The notes beneath the pieces were generated by a model, which saw only the letters and a program-made list of their open reading frames with translations, was not told where the DNA came from and made no database searches. DNA of 64,000 nucleotides from Mortierella alpina (Eukaryota > Mortierellomycota > Mortierellomycetes > Mortierellales > Mortierellaceae). Below are positions 61,422 through 64,000 of this stretch, piece by piece; position 1 is the stretch's first letter, and every line of letters begins with the position of its first letter. The translations under genes and the position numbers were made by a program. The stretch covers positions 2,046,001-2,110,000 of the forward strand of contig JANATF010000003.1 of assembly GCA_029449245.1 (NCBI GenBank). The letters are read 5' to 3'.

Positions 61422-62447
61422 ATGGATACCACGCCTGAACGCCGCTCTGACTCCAAATGGTTCTCCAGGAAGCTGTTCTTCTTGGCGGTATATTCACTCA
61501 CCGGCGCAGCTCTTATGGGGTCCTCCGTTGGGCTTGTGGTCTACCAAAACCGCCAATTCTTTCTTCTCGAGCGCTTCATTCGATATGGCCACGCCCACTC
61601 ATTTCCTCCACATACCCGGCATCGCCAACACGATAACACTTCTTCATCATCGTCACATCCAGATATACCTCACTTTCATCACCATCACCGTACCTTCGGC
61701 CATTTACTCTTTTCTTCTTTGCTGCCTATCTGCGTATGGATCGTTTCTTTGCTTGCTTGCTCAGTCTTGATCACATCCAAAAAGTGGATCCCTAAACTAC
61801 TCTCACCCAGAGCTGGGGTCTTGATGAGCCAGTGCATCTTTACCTTGTTTTGGATCTTTTCGGGGGCTATCCAGGAGGTACAAGAGTCGCTGGTGCTTGA
61901 GAGCAGAGCCCTGCGGAGCCTTGACCTGGTCGCAGAAGCAATGGAGGATTCGAGCCGGTATGATGAAACGTTCGAGACAAGTGCCAAGATTCGGACCATG
62001 GTGATGCCTTTGTGTACGGTCTGGTACCTTACAGTCGTTCTTTTGGGGTTGGCAACGGGTCTCTTGACGACGAGCAGCAGTATCCTGGAAGAGCAGCTTC
62101 TGCGTGGATACGAGACAGCCCAGGTGGACGCATGTGCTGAGCAGTCGGAGGTCAAGGTTTTGAACCACATCCCTCATGATGAGAAGACACGACCGACATG
62201 TACGCAGGAAGATCGATCAACTCTGCGGTACACTAATGGCCAGCGGCTAGTCCTCGGCACTATTGTCCTGCTCATGTTTGTTACTCAAATCAAGTTCTTT
62301 CATTGGGTTGTCCAGTCCCAGTCAATGGCGGCTCATATCGCTGGAACAGCGACCTCGGTTTCCTCGTACCTGACGATTGTGGGTTTAATAACAGGGATGA
62401 CCATGATCGCCCTCGGTGCCCGCTTGCTCCCCAGAACATTACCATAG
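61422..62447 (+). CDS. Multipass membrane protein of unknown function with His-rich loop
   Basis: Single exon, 341 residues. About six hydrophobic segments: about 18-42 (KLFFLAVYSLTGAALMGSSV), 90-117, 130-150, 195-220 (CTVWYLTVVLLGLATGLL), 275-297 (LVLGTIVLLMFVTQIKFF) and 308-333. The loop after the first segment is rich in His, Ser and Pro (HFHHHHRTFGH), which could bind metal or simply be low complexity. A soluble region with charged residues lies between segments 3 and 4. I do not recognise the family; a fungal MARVEL-like or other small integral protein is possible. The intact frame and strong topology support a real gene. Confidence 0.7.
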   Translation: MDTTPERRSDSKWFSRKLFFLAVYSLTGAALMGSSVGLVVYQNRQFFLLERFIRYGHAHSFPPHTRHRQHDNTSSSSSHPDIPHFHHHHRTFGHLLFSSLLPICVWIVSLLACSVLITSKKWIPKLLSPRAGVLMSQCIFTLFWIFSGAIQEVQESLVLESRALRSLDLVAEAMEDSSRYDETFETSAKIRTMVMPLCTVWYLTVVLLGLATGLLTTSSSILEEQLLRGYETAQVDACAEQSEVKVLNHIPHDEKTRPTCTQEDRSTLRYTNGQRLVLGTIVLLMFVTQIKFFHWVVQSQSMAAHIAGTATSVSSYLTIVGLITGMTMIALGARLLPRTLP

Positions 62448-63903
62448 TTACGCCTGTATATTCATATCTGCACAGCTTCCTCGTTCATACGTATCTTACA
62501 ACACATACACACACATAACACGAATCGTAGATGCGAAATAAACGCGACGGGTCACACCTTGTTTCTCAAGTTTGACCCTTGGTGTTATGACGAACTATCA
62601 TAACCAGCACCAACGGGGGGTTTTTTACAAGATGCAGGGCAATGATGTAGGGCTCATAGACTTGTTATGCTTACTGCGATTCTAGGCACAACAACAAAAA
62701 CGCGTGCGAGTGCGAGCGAGGCCTTGTTGGAAGACGCGTTACTGAACTCTGTCTTCAAGGGGCTGTGGGTCCCTTCCGCTTTTGGATGATTCTGTCCATA
62801 TGACACTGCCACATTCGCCCTCTTGGTCACTCACTGCCTCTCTGATCCGCCACGCAGATTTAAAGCAAGACTGACAAAAGAAACCCTTGAATCCTATATG
62901 CGTAATCTATTTACAGCCTCCTCTGATGTTCGACATGTCGTGTGGCGGAACGTGGTCTGGCGTAGGGAATAGCTATTTTTACACAACCGCCGTATAAACG
63001 ATGAAAGCGAAAGTGTTCTCCTCAAAGCCAGCATACTGTATTATCGAGGTATGATACTTTGTAGAAAAGGTGACCGACGGGAAACAATGTGGTCGATGAC
63101 GAGGTACCTCCTCTCTGCAGAAGGTCCCTCAACAGGACGGCGTGGCGATGGAGAAAAATACCTTATTGATATGCGGGCGAGGGCTTTCACGGCATGCGAT
63201 GCATTGGCACTGGCCCTTTTTGTTTTGTTTGTTTACTTATCCGCCACGCTCGCCCTGCTTTCACGACAGCCCCAAGCATTTCCGTGTACACCTTGCCCCA
63301 ACTCGGCCTTTGTGACAGGTGAATAGGGTGAAAAAAAAAAAAAAAGAAAAATCGAGGAGCGGAGAGGAAAATTTGTCTCGAAGAGAGTACAAGGAGTAGG
63401 GAGGGAGGCGACGGGTCGACGAAGAGCGAGGGGGGAATAGGGAAAGTGGAGAAAACAAGCAAAGGATGGTGTGGTATGGGAGGTACAGGTGCGAGAGATC
63501 TTCTGTCCGTCCGTGGATATGAGAATCTCAGTTCATCCTTGAAGAAGGGTGGCGAGAATGCGGATGTCAGCCAACCCACGTTTGTCTCATCGTTATGGGC
63601 CAAGATGTAGACCTTCGGCAGTGCAGACGCGGAAAATCATGGGAGGCGATTGAACCTTACCAGCAGCACCAACTGCGCCCAGGATCATGGCGTAGAGAAA
63701 GTCGTATGTATATATATCAAGCCATACCCTCGCCTTGTTTCCTTTCTTCTCTTCCTCCCTTGCCCCCATCCTGTCTCGCGCCCATCTCTCTTTCGTCTCG
63801 CCCCACCTCACCCCACACATCGCTGCGCTCTAAACTGATACCTGGCGATCCACCACTGTTCTATTCGGACTATCTCTCCCAGCCATAGACCTTGAAACCA
63901 GAT
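62448..63903. other. Intergenic region near window end
   Basis: About 1.5 kb. Frames are short; A and purine-rich stretches occur at 63330-63470. On the minus strand the frame around 63720-63660 followed by a possible exon at 63590-63530 could be a small gene (MILGAVGAADKRGLADIRIL), but support is weak. From 63720 the plus strand is C/T-rich, promoter-like. Confidence 0.35.
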
Positions 63904-64000
63904 ATGCGCCCCGATACCCTCACAACTGTACTGCCCAGTGCTAGTCATTCAGGCACTGGAGCCTGTTCCCAGCAGCCCTTCAGCCTCGAATCAGACGACG
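63904..64000 (+). CDS. Possible start of a gene running off the window
   Basis: An ATG at 63904 opens a frame that stays open to the window end (32 residues, MRPDTLTTVLPSASHSGTGA... ), Ser/Thr/Pro-rich like many fungal disordered N-termini. It follows about 180 bp of C/T-rich promoter-like sequence. The product cannot be named from this fragment. Confidence 0.4.
   Translation, partial: MRPDTLTTVLPSASHSGTGACSQQPFSLESDD

Noticed and set aside
63530-63700. Small two-exon gene on the minus strand (MILGAVGAADKRGLADIRIL...)
   Set aside because: The model is plausible in splice sites but yields a very short protein of no recognised family; kept only as a remark for the intergenic entry.

Overview
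The window is nuclear DNA of a fungus. Genes are intron-rich (introns mostly 50-150 nt with GTRNGT donors, some of 350-460 nt), closely packed on both strands, and near 50% GC. Gene content is fungal (STR3-type cystathionine beta-lyase, VAM7 with a PX domain, MIX17, PEX11), but several genes are of kinds usually associated with animals and generally missing from Dikarya: a BRAT1-like protein, a FANCE-like protein, a MYPT-like PP1 targeting protein, a BICD/Spindly-style coiled coil, and NOPCHAP1. That mixture, with the gene structure, suggests an early-diverging fungus; Mortierellomycotina is my best guess. The lineage is inferred from gene content only.

Layout. 1-1524 (-): 5' part of a coiled-coil protein with a dynein-adaptor-like CC1 box. 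3164-4998 (+): mevalonate kinase. 5265-7663 (+): DED1/DDX3 helicase. 8290-9447 (-): PEX11, with a 12-nt microexon. 9651-12116 (-): helical-repeat protein resembling the FANCE C-terminal region. 12644-13875 (+): ribosomal protein uL2. 14007-22393 (-): a very large formin with an RA-like N-terminus, GBD/FH3, coiled coil, FH1, FH2 and DAD. 23100-26543 (-): BRAT1-like protein. 26859-28765 (+): cystathionine beta-lyase. 29101-30722 (-): mitoferrin. 32343-34128 (-): seryl-tRNA synthetase. 34305-34985 (+): NOPCHAP1. 35081-36353 (-): COX18. 36561-40231 (+): NUP107/Nup84. 40460-41079 (-): MIX17/CHCHD2. 41983-44570 (+): ankyrin/RVxF PP1-targeting protein. 44982-46406 (+): VAM7-like SNARE. 46524-47968 (-): CHORD-CS co-chaperone. 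48099-49434 (+): JMJD4-type oxygenase. 49571-50099 (-): APC11. 50365-51413 (+): SmE. 52201-52926 and 54160-54885 (+): tandemly duplicated secreted DUF3472-like proteins. 57403-59558 (+): UDP-glucose 6-dehydrogenase. 61422-62447 (+): multipass membrane protein. 63904-64000 (+): possible start of a further gene.

Genes work individually rather than as operons, but many neighbours are head to head over 130-320 bp: BRAT1/STR3, SerRS/NOPCHAP1, COX18/NUP107, CHORD/JMJD4 and APC11/SmE. These gaps probably act as shared bidirectional promoters. The right part (51.5-64 kb) is sparser and more accessory: a roughly 1.9-kb segmental duplication, secreted proteins, a 20-nt G tract, and gaps of 1.5-2 kb without recognisable genes. 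I found no tRNA, rRNA, CRISPR array or complete transposon. Splice models were built by eye from conserved protein sequence and reading frame, so uncertain junctions are marked in the entries.
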